Shown piece after piece: positions 18,419 through 27,301 of a stretch of DNA of 64,000 nt. A program made the translations under genes and the position numbers. The stretch lies in the NCBI GenBank assembly GCA_016188575.1, contig JACPHN010000044.1:1-64000 (forward strand), in the 5' to 3' direction. Below the pieces are notes generated by a model. That model did no database searches and was not told where the DNA came from. It saw only the letters and a list, made by a program, of their open reading frames with translations. Each line of letters starts with the position of its first letter. The first letter of the stretch is position 1. This stretch comes from Candidatus Schekmanbacteria bacterium. GTDB taxonomy: Bacteria; CSSED10-310; JACPHN01.

Positions 18419-19264
18419 TCAACGGCGGTCGCCACCGGCGGTCGGCGCGGCGGCGGTCGGGGCGGCGGCGGACGAGCGCACCCAGGAAATGAACGCCTTC
18501 AGCGCGCGAAGCTGCTCGCCGTCAATGCGGCTCCGGTAGGCCGGCATCGAGATTACCTGGTTGTCGAGGAAGCGGCGCGCTACGGGATTCTGCTTCAGGC
18601 GCTTGCAAACGCCGTCCAGGATCCATTCCTCGAGCTCCTCGTCGTTCTCCACCAGCGCGGCGAAATCGTTCGAAGTCCAGGCCGGAACGATTCCCTTGAA
18701 GGAGCCGGGATTGCGATTGCCGAGCGCCCCGGACGCTCCATGGCAGCCGAAGCAGCCGAGCTCGAAGGCCAGCTCCCGGCCGCGGTGCGCCGCCGCGTCG
18801 GGCGGATCGCGGACCCATGACACCGCCGCAAAATACGCGAGCAGCGCCTCGAGGTCCGGGTCGCTCACGCGGTCGCGGTAGGCCGGCATCGCCAGCAGCG
18901 ACTTCTTCCTGTTCTCCAGATGCGAAGCGGACGCCTTCAGCCGCCGGGGAGCGCCGTCGAGGATCCATTCGCGAATCTCCGCCTCGTTCTCGGCGTACAT
19001 CATGACAGTCCCGCCGCTCCAGGCGGGCACCTCGCCGCTCTCGGATCCGGGGTTGAACACGCCGCCGGAGCCACCGGGCCCGTGGCAAGCGAAGCAGCCG
19101 AGGGACTCGGCAACTCGGCGGCCGTGCTCGGCAATGGATTCGTCCGGGGTGCGCAGCCAGCGCACCCCCATCCACGCCGCGAGCGCCATGTTTTCGCACG
19201 CCAGCAGGGCGAGCAGAACCGGCAGCCCGCGACGCCTCGCCGCGAAGCGAATCCTACTTGGCAA
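18419..19264 (-). CDS. Membrane-anchored diheme cytochrome c
   Basis: The protein has 281 residues if it starts at TTG 19264, the only early start in frame. An N-terminal hydrophobic segment (GLPVLLALLACENMALAAWM) probably anchors it. Two class-I cytochrome c domains follow, with heme sites LGCFACHGPGG (near residue 59) and LGCFGCHGASG (near 165). Each is followed by a distal methionine in a matching context: LAMPAYRDRV and ISMPAYRSRI. It ends in an alanine/proline-rich tail. The start overlaps the stop of the small exported gene upstream by 11 bases, so the two are probably cotranslated and work together in periplasmic electron transfer. Confidence 0.88.
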   Translation of the reverse strand: MPSRIRFAARRRGLPVLLALLACENMALAAWMGVRWLRTPDESIAEHGRRVAESLGCFACHGPGGSGGVFNPGSESGEVPAWSGGTVMMYAENEAEIREWILDGAPRRLKASASHLENRKKSLLAMPAYRDRVSDPDLEALLAYFAAVSWVRDPPDAAAHRGRELAFELGCFGCHGASGALGNRNPGSFKGIVPAWTSNDFAALVENDEELEEWILDGVCKRLKQNPVARRFLDNQVISMPAYRSRIDGEQLRALKAFISWVRSSAAAPTAAAPTAGGDRR

Positions 19265-19652
19265 CGGCCTGGACGCTCAGGGCGCGAACTCCCGCCGCCT
19301 CGCGAACCGGTCCCTTCACGGTGACCACCTCGGCGACCATCTTGACGGCATCCTTGTAGGCGTCCGCCATTTTGTGGTCCTCCACCAGCAGGTAGAGCTT
19401 GCCATCCTCCGCCAGCAGGCCGACCGGCAATCCCTTGAGCGCGCAGTCCGTCGCGCACTTCTTGTGCGAGGCGCCTTTCGCTCCATGGTCGAGGTAGCAG
19501 GACAGGTCTACGATTTCCCCTTTGATGGAGGCCGCGGCCGGCGCCGCCATTTCGTCGTGCTTGGCCATCTCCCCTTCCTCTGCCGCGGCAGCCGCCACGA
19601 GCAGAAGAAGGACGCTTGCGACCGCCGCGAAGCTGCCAACGAGCTTGCTCAT
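19254..19652 (-). CDS. Small exported cysteine-containing protein, partner of the diheme cytochrome
   Basis: The protein has 132 residues from ATG 19652 with a signal peptide (LVGSFAAVASVLLLLVAAAA). The mature part begins with a Met/His-containing stretch and then IKGEIVDLSCYLDHGAKG, SHKKCATDCALKGLPVGLL and beta-strands around LYLLVEDHK. The Cys/His spacing suggests metal or redox use. This type of small periplasmic protein often accompanies cytochromes. Its exact function is unknown. It overlaps the cytochrome gene by 11 bases. Confidence 0.75.
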   Translation of the reverse strand: MSKLVGSFAAVASVLLLLVAAAAAEEGEMAKHDEMAAPAAASIKGEIVDLSCYLDHGAKGASHKKCATDCALKGLPVGLLAEDGKLYLLVEDHKMADAYKDAVKMVAEVVTVKGPVREAAGVRALSVQAVAK

Positions 19653-19905
19653 CCGATCACCTCTTGTTGACTGGTTTGGCCTCTTGGGCCGGCACGTTCG
19701 GCAGCAACGCGCTGCCGGAACTGCGAGTCAAAGCGTACAGCCGTTGCCGCACCCCGGCAAGGGACCGCGCCGGCATTGCTGGCGGACGTGCCGGCGCGCG
19801 CAAGGGCGAGGCGAATCGCGCCCACTGCCATCCGAAGTTAGAGTGTTCCTCCCCGCCGTGTCATGATGTGACTTTGCAACCGCGCCACCCCGGAGGTTCG
19901 ACCGC

Positions 19906-20145
19906 ATGAGCACGGCACCAGCCATCGACATCCCCGCGCTCGATCTGCTGTATGAGGACGGAATTCCGATGGACTCTCCCTGGCACCGCGACCAGATGAA
20001 TCTGTTGATCGCGCTGTTGCACGGTGCGACCATCTGCGACCCGATGCGCACCGGGCCGCTGGCCGCGCCGGCCCATTCCTGCAGCGGCAAGCACACCGGG
20101 CGCCTCTTCAGAGTCGTGCCAGAAGGCCACGCACGCGGGCTTTGA
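19906..20145 (+). pseudogene. Truncated Uma2/DUF820-type protein
   Basis: From ATG 19906, with GGAGG upstream, the first 36 or so residues (PALDLLYEDGIPMDSPWHRD then QMNLLI) resemble the opening of Uma2-family putative endonucleases. After that the similarity stops, and the frame ends at 79 residues. Intact Uma2 proteins are about 180-200 residues. The 3' end overlaps the C-terminus of the convergent gene at 20108. It looks like a gene cut by rearrangement. The family call rests on a short N-terminal stretch. Confidence 0.5.
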
Positions 20146-22600
20146 TCGACGCGGGCAAGCGCGCGTGCAACCACCGCGCGCTCGCCATCACCCGGCGCGC
20201 CGTGGCGTGGAGAATCGGCACCGAACGTACTCGCGCTTCCAGCCGCACTGCGGGAGAGCGGCGCAGCCTCCTGAGCTCTGCCCGGGCGACCTCCAGCTCC
20301 TCGCGCTGCTGGCAGACAGCGGCAGCCAACGACGCCGAGTCCGCGGTGACCACGCGCTCGTCCCGCACTGCCGGAGAGCGGCGCAGCCTGTCGAGCTCTG
20401 CCCGGGCGGCTTCCAGCTCCTCGCGCTGCTGGCACACGGCGACCTCCAGTTCCGCGCGCTGCCGGCAGACGGCGGCCGTCTCTGCCCGGGCGACTTCCAG
20501 CTCCTTGCGCTGCTGGCAGACGGCGGCCGTCAACGACGCCGAGTCCGCGGTGACCACGCGCTCATCGCCGGGTGCTCCCGCCAGCACGTGAGCGCTTAGC
20601 GCCGGCAACAGCTCGGGGGCAGCGCGCTGCACCACCGCGGCCGGCCAGTACACGTCCAGGTCGCGCCACAGCGAATGCAGCGTGCGACCGGCCGCCGCCG
20701 CGACTTGCGCGGCGGACACGATGGGCCGGCGAGCACCAGTGCCCATGTTGTCGTCGTGATACATCTGACAGGCAAGCTCGACCTCGCAATCGATCGGGTA
20801 GAGCAGGTGCCGCGCGAGAATCTCCTCTGCCCAGAGGCCGACGTCACCCGCGTGCTCCCACGGCGCGCCCGCAGCCCCGGTCACGTCGAGGTACTGGCGC
20901 AGAAAAACGCGCACGCCGTCCTGTAGCGCTGCTCGCAGTGCGACCTGCGGGCGCGAATCCGGTGGACCGAGGCGAGCCGCGACGCCGCCATCGCACCGCT
21001 CGTAGGACTCCACACTACCCATGTCGGGCATCGCCGCCTGTTCGAGGAGCTCGGGTGATCGCCAGATGACTTCGTTGAGCCCGCGCGCGTCGTCCACCGG
21101 GACAAAGCTTTGCGCCCGCCCCCAACGACCGAGGTCGTCTACACAGGCGTGCTCGCGCAGGCTCAAATAGAGCGCTCTCGGCGCCTCGTCGCGGCCCGCC
21201 GTGCGCAGCGCGGTCACGATTTGCTGTTGTATTGTCCCGTTCCAGCCCAGGTCTACAAAGCAGAGAGGCTCCCGCCCCAGGCCGATCGTCTCCAGGTGCG
21301 CTACGAGCAGGTGTCGCTGCTCCTCCGCGTGCGCGGCGATGAGATCGCGAAACGGCCGGCGCAGCGCCAGCGCGACCACGCGCTCCCGCACCGGGCCAGG
21401 TGTCATCGTCGACTCCGGCCCGAGTGATGCCAGGTGCTCTGCCATGGACTCCACCGAGAGGCCGAAGGTGCGGGCAAATTCCGCCAGGGTCGGGTAGGCG
21501 CGCTGGCGGTTCAGCACCGCATGCAGGGCACCTTCGTCAATCGTCGTGAGACAGGGCACGTACGTCGACAGCCGCGAAACAAGGGCGAGCTCGCTCCGGA
21601 TCGGCAGCCCCCAGGCGGCTTGTGCCCGGTCGAACAGCTCGCGCAGGAACACCCCATCGCGCGTCATGAACGCCAGGCGTCTTACCTCGTCGCGCAGGGC
21701 GGTGCGCGTGAGCCAGAGCAGAAACGCGAGAAAAACCGGACCGACAACGAAGCTGCCCACCGTGAATGCGGCGTGCTCGGGGGATCCGGGAGGAGCGGCC
21801 ACGGCGGCGCCGGCGCTGCTGCGCACGGCAAGCAGGTAGTGATCCGCCGCGGCGCGGCGGGTGCGAAAGCGCCGCTCGAGACTCAGAACGTCGTCGCACG
21901 GCGGCGTGAAGCGCAGCACGGGGAAAACCGCGATGCCGAGCTCTCGAGGGCGCGCGACGTCGGCGTGCGGGTTGTCGCCGACGTGGAGAAGCTCGCCCGC
22001 CGTGATCCCGAGATCTACGAGAACGAGCTCGAACAGGCGATCACCCTTGCCAGCGCCGCGTTCCGCGGAGGCGTATATCCGCGACGCCTCGACGCGGTCC
22101 GCCGGCGGCAACCCATCCTGGACGCGAGCAAAAAACGCCTGCAGCGTGGCCGCGGAAAAATATGTATCGGAGACGATGACCAACCCCAAGCCAGCTCGTG
22201 CGCAAGCCCGCAGTAGCGGCGCTACACGCGGACTGAGTCGCAACGACTCACCCTCGACCGCAGTTTCCTGCCGGCAAGCGCTCTCGATTTGTTCTGGAGC
22301 GATGATGCCGGCAGCGGCAATTGCCTCGTAGATGTCGTGCAGCGCGATCTCTGCGGTACCCCGCTCGCGCAGTGCGACGACGCGCGCGCGCTCCTCAGCC
22401 TCCCGGCGGACCGCGCGCAGCTCGCGAAGCGAATGGCGCATGGCGACCACGCCCGCATCCAGTAGCCGACGTCCCACTTCCAGAAATACGTCGGTCGGAT
22501 GAGCATAGGGCCGGATCACGCAGGTGTCGAAAAAGTCGAAAGATACCCAGGCCGGCGCATGCGTCGCCAGTAGCTCCGAAAAGCGCTCTATTTCGTTCAA
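20108..22600 (-). CDS. HAD phosphatase-like protein fused to an uncharacterised glycan-cluster module and coiled coil
   Basis: The protein has 830 residues from TTG 22600, whose TTGA overlaps the galE-like stop. The N-terminal HAD domain shows motif I VSFDFFDTCV, motif II VIVSDTYFS, the lysine in GAGKGDRL and motif IV LHVGDNPHADV. Residues of about 275-600 form a second module shared with the gene at 24877 (FMTRDGVFLRELFD, SRLSTYVP, VDLGWNGTIQQQI). A coiled-coil tail contains 40-residue tandem repeats (AAVCQQREELEVARAEL). An ATG at 22645 is an alternative start. The protein is cytoplasmic, and its place in a glycosyltransferase operon suggests a role in assembling or modifying a surface glycan. 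The activity is unproven. Confidence 0.75.
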   Translation of the reverse strand: MNEIERFSELLATHAPAWVSFDFFDTCVIRPYAHPTDVFLEVGRRLLDAGVVAMRHSLRELRAVRREAEERARVVALRERGTAEIALHDIYEAIAAAGIIAPEQIESACRQETAVEGESLRLSPRVAPLLRACARAGLGLVIVSDTYFSAATLQAFFARVQDGLPPADRVEASRIYASAERGAGKGDRLFELVLVDLGITAGELLHVGDNPHADVARPRELGIAVFPVLRFTPPCDDVLSLERRFRTRRAAADHYLLAVRSSAGAAVAAPPGSPEHAAFTVGSFVVGPVFLAFLLWLTRTALRDEVRRLAFMTRDGVFLRELFDRAQAAWGLPIRSELALVSRLSTYVPCLTTIDEGALHAVLNRQRAYPTLAEFARTFGLSVESMAEHLASLGPESTMTPGPVRERVVALALRRPFRDLIAAHAEEQRHLLVAHLETIGLGREPLCFVDLGWNGTIQQQIVTALRTAGRDEAPRALYLSLREHACVDDLGRWGRAQSFVPVDDARGLNEVIWRSPELLEQAAMPDMGSVESYERCDGGVAARLGPPDSRPQVALRAALQDGVRVFLRQYLDVTGAAGAPWEHAGDVGLWAEEILARHLLYPIDCEVELACQMYHDDNMGTGARRPIVSAAQVAAAAGRTLHSLWRDLDVYWPAAVVQRAAPELLPALSAHVLAGAPGDERVVTADSASLTAAVCQQRKELEVARAETAAVCRQRAELEVAVCQQREELEAARAELDRLRRSPAVRDERVVTADSASLAAAVCQQREELEVARAELRRLRRSPAVRLEARVRSVPILHATARRVMASARWLHARLPASIKARVRGLLARL

Positions 22601-23619
22601 GCGATGCCCCCGAGCCCGAGCACACCATCGCGAACCGCGCCCCATCGCAAAGCGTCTCTGATCCCTTCCTGGATGGAGAGCTCGGCGCGCCAGCCGAGGA
22701 GCTTCGCGGCGCGGTCAGCGTTGGCGTATGCTCCGGCGACATCGCCCGGCCGCCGCGCTGCGTCGCACTTGCTGATTGGGCGGCCGAACACCTCTTCGAA
22801 CGCGGCGACCAGCTCGCGCACGGTCACACCCGTGCCGGTTCCCAGGTTGATTGCCCGGTAGCGGTTCTCCGCACCCGGCGCGAAAAGCTGGTCGAAGCGC
22901 TCGACGGCCAGGACGTGCGCACGGGCGAGATCCCAGACGTGAATGTAATCGCGCACGCCGGTGCCGTCCCGCGTGTCGTAGTCGGTGCCCGTGATCTGGA
23001 ATTCCGGAAGCTGGCCAAGCGCGGTCCGCACCAACCGCCAGATAACCTGGGACGGATCCTTGACCGGATTACCGCTGCGCAGCCGGGGGTCGGCGCCGAT
23101 GGGATTGAAATAGCGCAGCGCCACGCCGCGGAGGTCATAGGCGCGGCAGAAGTCCTCAAGGATCATTTCCATGACGACCTTGGTGCGCGCGTACGGGCTA
23201 CCGGGAGCGATCGGCGCGTCTTCGGTGACCATGAAACCCGGCACCGTGCCGTATACTGAGGCCGAAGAGCTGAACACGATGCGCCGGCAGCCGTTGTCGA
23301 CGAGTGACTTGAAGAGGCTCAGGGACTTCGCGACGTTCTCCTGGTAGTAGAGGTGTGGGTCGCGAGTCGACTCGGGGACGACGATGAGCGCGGCGCAATG
23401 AATGGTACAGGCGATATCCGGGTGGTCGCGAAAGAGGCGCGCGACGCTGTCCGCATCGGCGATGTCCGCCTCGTAGAACGAGCGGTTCGCAGTAAAGGCG
23501 CGCGCACCCGTGACCAGCGAATCCAGCACCACGGGCGTATGTCCCTGATCTTCGAGGGCGGAGCAGATGGTGCCGCCGATGTACCCGGCGCCGCCGGTTA
23601 CGAGTACTTTCAATTTCAT
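22597..23619 (-). CDS. galE: UDP-glucose 4-epimerase family enzyme
   Basis: The protein has 340 residues. The extended-SDR Rossmann motif TGGAGYIGGTICSALED, the active-site serine strand FSSSASVYG and YxxxK (SPYARTK) are present. GalE-type signatures include ALRYFNPIGADP and the loop TRDGTGVRDYIHVWDLARAH. It interconverts UDP-glucose and UDP-galactose or the N-acetyl forms, supplying precursors to the neighbouring glycosyltransferases. The start overlaps the upstream glycosyltransferase stop by 4 bases (ATGA), and its stop overlaps the next start, so it lies in the middle of a tightly coupled operon. Confidence 0.9.
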   Translation of the reverse strand: MKLKVLVTGGAGYIGGTICSALEDQGHTPVVLDSLVTGARAFTANRSFYEADIADADSVARLFRDHPDIACTIHCAALIVVPESTRDPHLYYQENVAKSLSLFKSLVDNGCRRIVFSSSASVYGTVPGFMVTEDAPIAPGSPYARTKVVMEMILEDFCRAYDLRGVALRYFNPIGADPRLRSGNPVKDPSQVIWRLVRTALGQLPEFQITGTDYDTRDGTGVRDYIHVWDLARAHVLAVERFDQLFAPGAENRYRAINLGTGTGVTVRELVAAFEEVFGRPISKCDAARRPGDVAGAYANADRAAKLLGWRAELSIQEGIRDALRWGAVRDGVLGLGGIA

Positions 23620-24887
23620 GCCTCCTTGGTGCGCTGTCGGGTCGCGACGAGCTCTCGATAGAGCGCAAGGTGATTGGCCAGGAATCGCTCGTAGGTGAAC
23701 TGCTCTTCGATCCGCTGGCGCGCCGCGGCAGCCCAGGCGGCGGCAGTTTCGGGCTGCGCAGCGCGGCGAATGCCGTCGACGAGTCCGGCGACGTCGCGCT
23801 TGGGAACGACGAGGCCGGTTTGCTCGTGAGCAACGAGCTCGGGTATGCCGCCCGTGGCAAACGCGACGGTCGGAGTACCGGCCGCCATGGTCTCGAGCAA
23901 GACCAGCGGCGCATTATCCTCGAGAGAGCAGAGCAGAAACAAGTCGGCGGCGGCGTAGTAGGCGGCCAGGGCAACCTCGTCCCGCAGGTAGCCGGTAGCG
24001 TGAAAATCCAGTCCCTCCATCTGATCGCGCCAGTATGAATCGCGCTCCTCCGGCGCCCGCCCCACCAGCAGGACGAAGGGTTGCAAGTCGCGCACCGCTT
24101 GCAGCGCCTGCAGAGCGTAGTGGTGTCCCTTGCGCTCCTCGAATGCGCCCGCAGCCACCAGTACGATGAAGCGATGCCTCGGCAAACACAACAGGTCCCG
24201 CACACATTGGCGCTCGCACGGGTGAAAGACCTTCGCGTCGATGCCATAAGCGACGACTCGGGGCGGCACGGCGAACATTCCCGACGAGAACGCGGTCTCG
24301 GCCATCCAGCGGCACGGGGCAACTGCAGCATAGTTGCCGGCACGGGCCGCTGCGCGCTTGACTCGCGAGAAGTGCGAGGTGGAATCGAGCATGCCCGTAA
24401 GCGGCCAGGATCCGCGCTGCGGGCAGGAACCACAGCGCTGTGCATAGCGGAGACACTCGCGCGGGTACAGACACCCACCGGTGAACGGGGAGCAGTCGTG
24501 GAAGGTCCACACCGTCGGTAGCCGGCGGGCGGCCCAGCTCACGGTCAGCGGCGAAATTGCCGAGGAAAGATCGTGAAAATGCAGAACGTCGTACGCCCCA
24601 ATCCGTCCTGACGCGGCCATGAGCGCGTACTCGACGGGGATGAGCTCCTGCAGCCCGAACATCTGAGTGGTTCGATGGACGCGCCGAAGGAGCCGATCTT
24701 TCAGGCCTTTGCCGTACAGCGACATTTGATAGTGGCGGTGGCTGCCGCTCCAGGCGAGGTAATGATGGGCCTCGTGACCGGCGTCCCTGAGCAAACGCGT
24801 CAGATCCGCGGCGACCCGGCTAGCGCCACCGCCGGAGGCGTCGGACTTGCTCAGCACCGCCACTTGGAGTCGCGACTCATCGCTCAC
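23616..24887 (-). CDS. Glycosyltransferase family 4 (GT-B fold)
   Basis: The protein has 423 residues. The N-terminal half has the acceptor-side glycine loop SDASGGGASRVAADLTRLL and DVLHFHDLSSAI. The C-terminal half has the nucleotide-sugar region FIVLVAAGAFEERKGHHYAL and the E-x7-E-type motif SLEDNAPLVLLETMAAGTP. A stretch of paired cysteines (around CSPFTGGCLYPRECLRYAQR and CGSC) probably binds zinc, as in some surface-polysaccharide GT4 enzymes. It overlaps the preceding gene (24877) by 11 bases and galE by 4. It likely adds a sugar to the surface glycan. Confidence 0.87.
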   Translation of the reverse strand: MSDESRLQVAVLSKSDASGGGASRVAADLTRLLRDAGHEAHHYLAWSGSHRHYQMSLYGKGLKDRLLRRVHRTTQMFGLQELIPVEYALMAASGRIGAYDVLHFHDLSSAISPLTVSWAARRLPTVWTFHDCSPFTGGCLYPRECLRYAQRCGSCPQRGSWPLTGMLDSTSHFSRVKRAAARAGNYAAVAPCRWMAETAFSSGMFAVPPRVVAYGIDAKVFHPCERQCVRDLLCLPRHRFIVLVAAGAFEERKGHHYALQALQAVRDLQPFVLLVGRAPEERDSYWRDQMEGLDFHATGYLRDEVALAAYYAAADLFLLCSLEDNAPLVLLETMAAGTPTVAFATGGIPELVAHEQTGLVVPKRDVAGLVDGIRRAAQPETAAAWAAAARQRIEEQFTYERFLANHLALYRELVATRQRTKEA

Positions 24888-26202
24888 CGTCTGACCTCCT
24901 CGTCATGGCCACCATGCGCACCACCTGGGAAGCCGCCGCCCGCATGCCGAAGTTGCGACCATATTCACGCGCACCGTAGAGGAGACCCCAGAACAGCAGC
25001 CCCATGTTGTACAGCGCCAGGATTGGCCAAGGCCAGAGCTCGCCCTTCGCCGGCCGATTCCTGATCAGGGCCAGGAGCATTCGCGCTCGCCGCCGGCAGG
25101 AGGGAGGGGACACAGCGAAATGTGTCCATTCGAAGAGACCGAAGTTCTGGTAGTGCGACGTTTTGCCGAACACCTCAAGCTCCTCCTTTCTGGGAAGATA
25201 GACCATTCTCGCGTGGGCCTTGGCAATTTCGCGGTTCAGTACGGCCGCATCGAGCTCGGTGCTCGCCAACCGACGACAGACCTCGTGGAAGGCTTCGGCG
25301 ATCCGCAGTTGAAGTGGGCGAACGTTGCGAGCGTAGAGCTCCATTTCGTCGTCGACAGCGCGCGTTATCGCGACGACGCGGCCGTCGCGTCGGGCATAGG
25401 CGGTCGCGCTGCCATGCGGCGCTCCCAGGATCATCTCGAAGAGCTGCCAATTCTCGTCATAGACGTCAAAAAAGACGGAGCGCTCCGGGAGCTCGGAGAA
25501 CAGCAACCCCTTCTTTCTGTTGCGCGGAGAGGTCGCGGCCTCTTTCCTGAGCCCAACGTAGTACCCGACAACCGGTACCGTATCATGCAGCGCGCTGGAG
25601 ATGTTGTCCTGGATGGTTCCCATCCATCCGACGTCGACCAGATGAAGCCCGCTTTCGTCGAGCGAGGCTCCGAAGGAGGCGAGGTATTCTCGAAAGAGCG
25701 CGTTCTGGCTTGATCGACAGCTTTCGTAGGCGTCGCGGAATTCGGTGTCGCGACAGAGCGCGGCCAGCACAGGGCTCTGCGCGAAATCCCTGATCTTCCC
25801 ATCTTGGTGCGAGTCGTGGCGTTGCCGCAGAACCTCGGCAGTGTCGCCCTCGATGCCAATGCTCGCCAGGAAAGCAGATACTGAAAGGTCTCGATACCGC
25901 CTCGTCAGACGCGCGAAACGCTCGTGGTCGAGGGGTGCCAGCGACGGTGGATAGGTCGATTTTCGGGACGCGATCAGGTAGTGTGGTCGCGGTGGTGACG
26001 GCAGAGGCGTGTGCTCGCAGAAGATCGCGAACAGGTCCTTGAGAAGGAAGCCTTCCTTCGAAAGAAAGAACAGGTCGGGAGGGCCGCTGCCAGCGAGCTC
26101 TGCCGCCAGATTCCGGCAGAATAGCCAAAGCGAGTACGTCATCTCGATGAAGGGAGCCGTGCCGAGACGACTATGCTGGAAGATCTCTCTTGCGCGCACC
26201 AT
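24877..26202 (-). CDS. Uncharacterised glycan-cluster protein sharing the module of the HAD fusion
   Basis: The protein has 441 residues from ATG 26202; TTG 26214 is an alternative. It has no HAD domain, but its body aligns with the middle of the 20108 protein: LFFLSKEGFLLKDLFAIFCE, IASRKSTYPPSL and HLVDVGWMGTIQDNISSAL. Proteins with this pairing recur in O-antigen and capsule loci, sometimes as one chain with a HAD domain. No catalytic motif is recognised. The C-terminus has a hydrophobic stretch (WPWPILALYNMGLLFWGLLY) that could be membrane-associated. It overlaps the downstream GT4 by 11 bases. Confidence 0.65.
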   Translation of the reverse strand: MVRAREIFQHSRLGTAPFIEMTYSLWLFCRNLAAELAGSGPPDLFFLSKEGFLLKDLFAIFCEHTPLPSPPRPHYLIASRKSTYPPSLAPLDHERFARLTRRYRDLSVSAFLASIGIEGDTAEVLRQRHDSHQDGKIRDFAQSPVLAALCRDTEFRDAYESCRSSQNALFREYLASFGASLDESGLHLVDVGWMGTIQDNISSALHDTVPVVGYYVGLRKEAATSPRNRKKGLLFSELPERSVFFDVYDENWQLFEMILGAPHGSATAYARRDGRVVAITRAVDDEMELYARNVRPLQLRIAEAFHEVCRRLASTELDAAVLNREIAKAHARMVYLPRKEELEVFGKTSHYQNFGLFEWTHFAVSPPSCRRRARMLLALIRNRPAKGELWPWPILALYNMGLLFWGLLYGAREYGRNFGMRAAASQVVRMVAMTRRSDGER

Positions 26203-26223
26203 AGAACGTTCCAAGACTGCGGC

Positions 26224-27291
26224 CTAAGGGGCCAGCCGGCCGCCGACCCAGCGCAGAGGCGACAGCAGAGCATGTCCGAGGCGAAAGCTCGAGCTACCCC
26301 AGACCTCGTGAAGCGCATGGTCGAGCTCGGCGATGCGCGCCTCCTGTGTGATCATTCGCGCCTCGAGCTGTCGCGACCGGAGCTCGGAAATTTCGCTCGC
26401 CTGCCGCTCCCGCGCGAGGTCTTGCTCATACCGGCTCCCTTGCTGCGCCAGCGCCGCTGCGCGGAGCTGCTCGTGTGCGTCCGCCAGGTAGCCGAGGAGG
26501 CGTGTGGCGTGGTTCGACAAGATGACCAGCGTGTCGTCGTCGAGATTCCGTGCGAACGTCTGCATCGACCGCAAGAGCAGCTCGAGAGTCTCGCGATTGG
26601 CGCCAACGGGATCTGTTCTGATCGTATTGGTGTGGTGGAGGCGATAATAGAGCCAGCGAGCGCCGGCCGCAAAGGTGAACCGCTCTCCGCCGAAGTGCTC
26701 CAGAAAGCGCAGGACGTAGTCGTAGTCGTGTACGTAGCGATAGGCGGAAAAGCCGCCGAGGGCGTCGACGGCTCGCCTGGAAAGGAAAAAATTGGACGAG
26801 GTGATGGCGAGATTTCCGGTCAGAAAGGCCTTGAGCGGGCTGCCGGTGCGCCGGAGTTGCTCCTTGAGGCCGTTGAACCAACTGACCCACCAGTGCGCGG
26901 GGTCATCGATTATGTCGCCGGCGGAGTCGATCAGCGCGATATCGGACATGACCAGGTCCGCCGAGCTCGCCCGCGCGAGGTGCACGAGCTGCGCCAGGCG
27001 GTCGTCGGCGTAGACGTCGTCGGAGTTGAGTATCGATACGTAGTCGCCGGTGGCGAGCCGAAGGGCCTCGTTGAGTGTCTCCGTCGCGCCCCGGTTGGCG
27101 TCGTGAACGGAAAAGCGCAGGCGTCGATCGCCGGTGTGCTCTGCAATGACCTGAGGGGTCTGGTCCGCCGAGGCGTCATCGATGACGATGAGCTCGAGGT
27201 CGCCGAGCGACTGCCCCAGAACGCTGTCGATGGCCGCACCCACGTATCGAGCGTGATTGAAGGCGGGCATGAGGACGCTGACCGTCGGCAT
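26224..27291 (-). CDS. Glycosyltransferase family 2 with C-terminal coiled coil
   Basis: The protein has 355 residues from ATG 27291. It has GT2 signatures: VSVLMPAFNHARYVGAAIDS, LIVIDDASADQT, NRGATETLNEAL and the DXD-like ILNSDDVYADDR. The later FSAYRYVHDYDYVLRFLE is typical of the catalytic base region. A C-terminal helix of about 80 residues (RERQASEISELRSRQLEARM) is probably coiled coil. It lies between the cysteine desulfurase (10 bases upstream) and the uncharacterised glycan protein (21 bases downstream). Reading frames extending further upstream are antisense overlap with no GT2 content. Confidence 0.87.
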   Translation of the reverse strand: MPTVSVLMPAFNHARYVGAAIDSVLGQSLGDLELIVIDDASADQTPQVIAEHTGDRRLRFSVHDANRGATETLNEALRLATGDYVSILNSDDVYADDRLAQLVHLARASSADLVMSDIALIDSAGDIIDDPAHWWVSWFNGLKEQLRRTGSPLKAFLTGNLAITSSNFFLSRRAVDALGGFSAYRYVHDYDYVLRFLEHFGGERFTFAAGARWLYYRLHHTNTIRTDPVGANRETLELLLRSMQTFARNLDDDTLVILSNHATRLLGYLADAHEQLRAAALAQQGSRYEQDLARERQASEISELRSRQLEARMITQEARIAELDHALHEVWGSSSFRLGHALLSPLRWVGGRLAP

Positions 27292-27301
27292 GGGCAAGGT
27301 C

